DNA of 64,000 bases. It comes from Epiperipatus broadwayi. Its lineage: Eukaryota; Onychophora; Udeonychophora; Euonychophora; Peripatidae. Positions within the stretch are counted from its first letter, which is position 1. The number at the start of each line of letters is the position of its first letter. The DNA is taken from contig JAQFVV010012398.1 of the NCBI GenBank assembly GCA_028023455.1, forward strand, positions 8,890,682 to 8,954,681, read 5' to 3'. A program made the translations under genes and the position numbers. Shown here one piece after another: positions 62,101 to 64,000 of this stretch. The notes beneath the pieces are model-generated. The model was not told the DNA's origin. It ran no database searches and saw only the letters and a list, made by a program, of their open reading frames with translations.

Positions 62101-63214
62101 GAAGTTTGTAAACAAACAGAACAATATTTCTATAATATGATAAACAAATTCTTATGTAAAACGCCATTGCATTGATTAAACTTTTTTCTGTAGACATTTG
62201 TCAAAGCCATTCTATGTATTGTTCTTTTTCTCCCATTGCTATGATAAGTATTATCAATGTGGTTTTTTCTTTTCCTAGAGAGTTGATGGGTTGTTTACTT
62301 TTTATTTCATATTAACATTGATTTAAATAAAGATAAAATTTTAAATGCATTTTTTAAACAAAAATATTAACTGTTTTGTTTTAGCAAAATAATTTTTTTA
62401 AAAATTGTTATCAGTTTTTTAATAATTTTCAAGTGCACCCAACTCTATTCTCCCTCTCTTATATAGCTAATCCCAATTGATTAGGTGACTACTGAAATCA
62501 ATCATCCATTAAAATCGATTTCCAATCACCAACTTTAAGTTCTATTTTTATTCTTCATTAAAGAACAACAGAAAAAAAGAAAAAGAAAATATTTTAAAAA
62601 TAGCAATTTAACTTATATAATATTTGAACTTTGTAATAAAATATTTTTTAATATAATTATTTAATAAACTGAATATTATTAAACTAACATTATATAACAA
62701 AATTATTTCCCATATTTATTTACTGAGTATTAAATACAAATCACTTCCTTAATACTTTTAACTAAAATAATAATTAGTGTTAGCAAATTAAATATTGCAA
62801 AATAACACACATGCAAGCACAGACATATACATATATCATTAGAACTGCTTTAATTGGATAATGCTTTGTTTCTTACATAATATTATCTAATGATTTATTT
62901 AAAATATTTTAAATTAACTAATTTTATAGATTTAATTGATAACTGTTAAAATTTAGATTTACTTATAATAAAAACTATATTATTTATATGTTAAACAACA
63001 TTATTATTAAAAATTTGTACTTATAACAGACTATTAATATGCATTTTAAATATTACTTAATGCATTAATAATATTATATAAGGTAATTTTAAGTACAATT
63101 GCTTTAGTTTTAGTTTTAAAAGGTCACAAAGAATATTACTGATTTGAACTTTAAAATGTTTTCTATTTTGTGCATCTAACTATTTTAATTAGGGCACAAG
63201 GCAGAATTAAAATG
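59111..63214. other. AT-rich DNA without supported genes
   Basis: AT microsatellites near 59829-59855 and 59876-59890. A patch near 59930-60130 with GAACTCAAAAAATG and CAAACCCAGTC somewhat resembles 48380-48540 but was not resolved as a repeat. Confidence 0.45.
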
Positions 63215-63450
63215 GATACAGTATATATATACTGAACAATAATCAAGATATGTGTAAGAGAGTGTGGTCTGTACCAATGGATGAGTGCAGGTTCAGCATG
63301 AAATATGCATCTTGGGTATCATAGATCTTTTTCACATGTCTTTGGTCATATGTTTATCATTACATCCCTCCACAAGGTGTTAAAAGTTGATCAAAACCAA
63401 TCTCTATGTTATATGAGAGTGGTGCAGTGAAAATTATACTACAGAAATAT
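63215..63450 (+). repeat. SINE-like repeat S2, third copy
   Basis: The phrases ACCAATGGATGAGTGCAGG, TTCAGCATGAAATATGCAT and TTGGTCATATGTTTATCA align with the minus-strand S2 copies at 53427 and 53856. The B-box end is diverged. Confidence 0.5.
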
Positions 63451-64000
63451 TATTTATTATTGGATAATCTCTAATTATTTATTGGATAATAAAAATTGTT
63501 AATTTTTTATTATCGTTTTTTTCCCTACAATTTTCAATTTTGCTCAGGAATATTTAATAACTCCCATTTTCTGCTTATTTCATTGAGGTAGCTTGTTTGA
63601 ACTAATTAGAGTGGGCCAAGTCTATAATATTACACTATATATATATATTGGTAAAGAAGTCATCAAGTAATCCATTAAGACGAAAGTGAGAGGCATTGAA
63701 GAAAATAAACTTAAAAATTTAAAAACAATCTTTGTTTAATATTATTTATTAGCCTTTGGTTATTACTGATAATAATTAATATTTCATATTATATTAATGT
63801 TAAGTTCAAATTCAGATAATTGCTAAATATCAAGTCAGTTTACTTATGATTAGTTTGCTTTATAATTATTGTATATCTAAACTGAGGGGTCTGTCTATGT
63901 TCACATCTACTATTGCAACCATACACCCAGTATAAAAGTAACTGTTTTTTTTTAATGATAAATAGTTATACAAGTTTTTTTTATTATTATTATTAAATGT

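Overview
This is an AT-rich (about three quarters A+T by eye), gene-poor window from a eukaryote. Large spliced-gene spacing, tRNA-derived SINEs, RTE-type LINEs, Ty3/Gypsy remnants, GATA/GACA microsatellites and Penelope-like elements (PLEs) point to an invertebrate animal with a repeat-rich genome. The species cannot be named from the sequence. Only one protein-coding exon is well supported: the last exon of an unrecognised Gly/Tyr/Pro-rich protein at 50920-51627 (+).

Layout. 60-1000: antisense LINE reverse transcriptase (RT) remnant. 6243-6577: GATA/GACA array with a SINE just after it. 8295-14326: a cluster of insertions flanked by 11-15 bp direct repeats, called A, B, C and F here. A, B and F carry hammerhead-ribozyme-like sequences, and F also encodes a PLE GIY-YIG endonuclease. 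15790-17070: second copy of the first LINE. 17955-26720: nested retroelements, namely an RTE 3' end, an antisense Gypsy interrupted by a zinc-knuckle LINE, a second integrase fragment, and an RTE copy interrupted by a SINE. 28020-28700: a diverged repeat. 29767-30710: inverted element D. 32009-32475: second GATA/GACA array. 33241-33978: SINE and a palindromic MITE. 34193-35111: antisense PLE with RT and endonuclease parts. 36688-38209: element E. 39458-42400: the best RTE copy. 43160-47460: two large palindromic repeats, the second containing several PLE endonuclease and linker fragments. 48380-51880: the gene-bearing, TE-poor stretch. 53427-55050: SINE-like direct repeats and RTE ends. 55060-63200: mostly featureless AT-rich DNA with a candidate micro-exon near 57680 and a promoter-like patch near 59000.

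The most interesting content is the A/B/D/E/F group. Elements B, D, E and F are head-to-head inverted dimers: ribozyme-like cores read leftward in the left arm and rightward in the right arm. A, B, C, E and F are bounded by 11-15 bp direct repeats that look like target-site duplications. B, D and E also share a palindromic block, CTGAACTNAGTTCAG. The right-arm B ribozyme (11217-11283) and the first A ribozyme (8387-8444) retain every core position of a hammerhead and a compensated, internally looped stem I. Known PLEs and animal retrozymes carry hammerheads, and F and H here show PLE coding remnants in the same inverted arrangement. The inference is that the non-autonomous elements are mobilised by PLE machinery as ribozyme-bearing inverted dimers. 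Activity and mobility are not shown by sequence alone.
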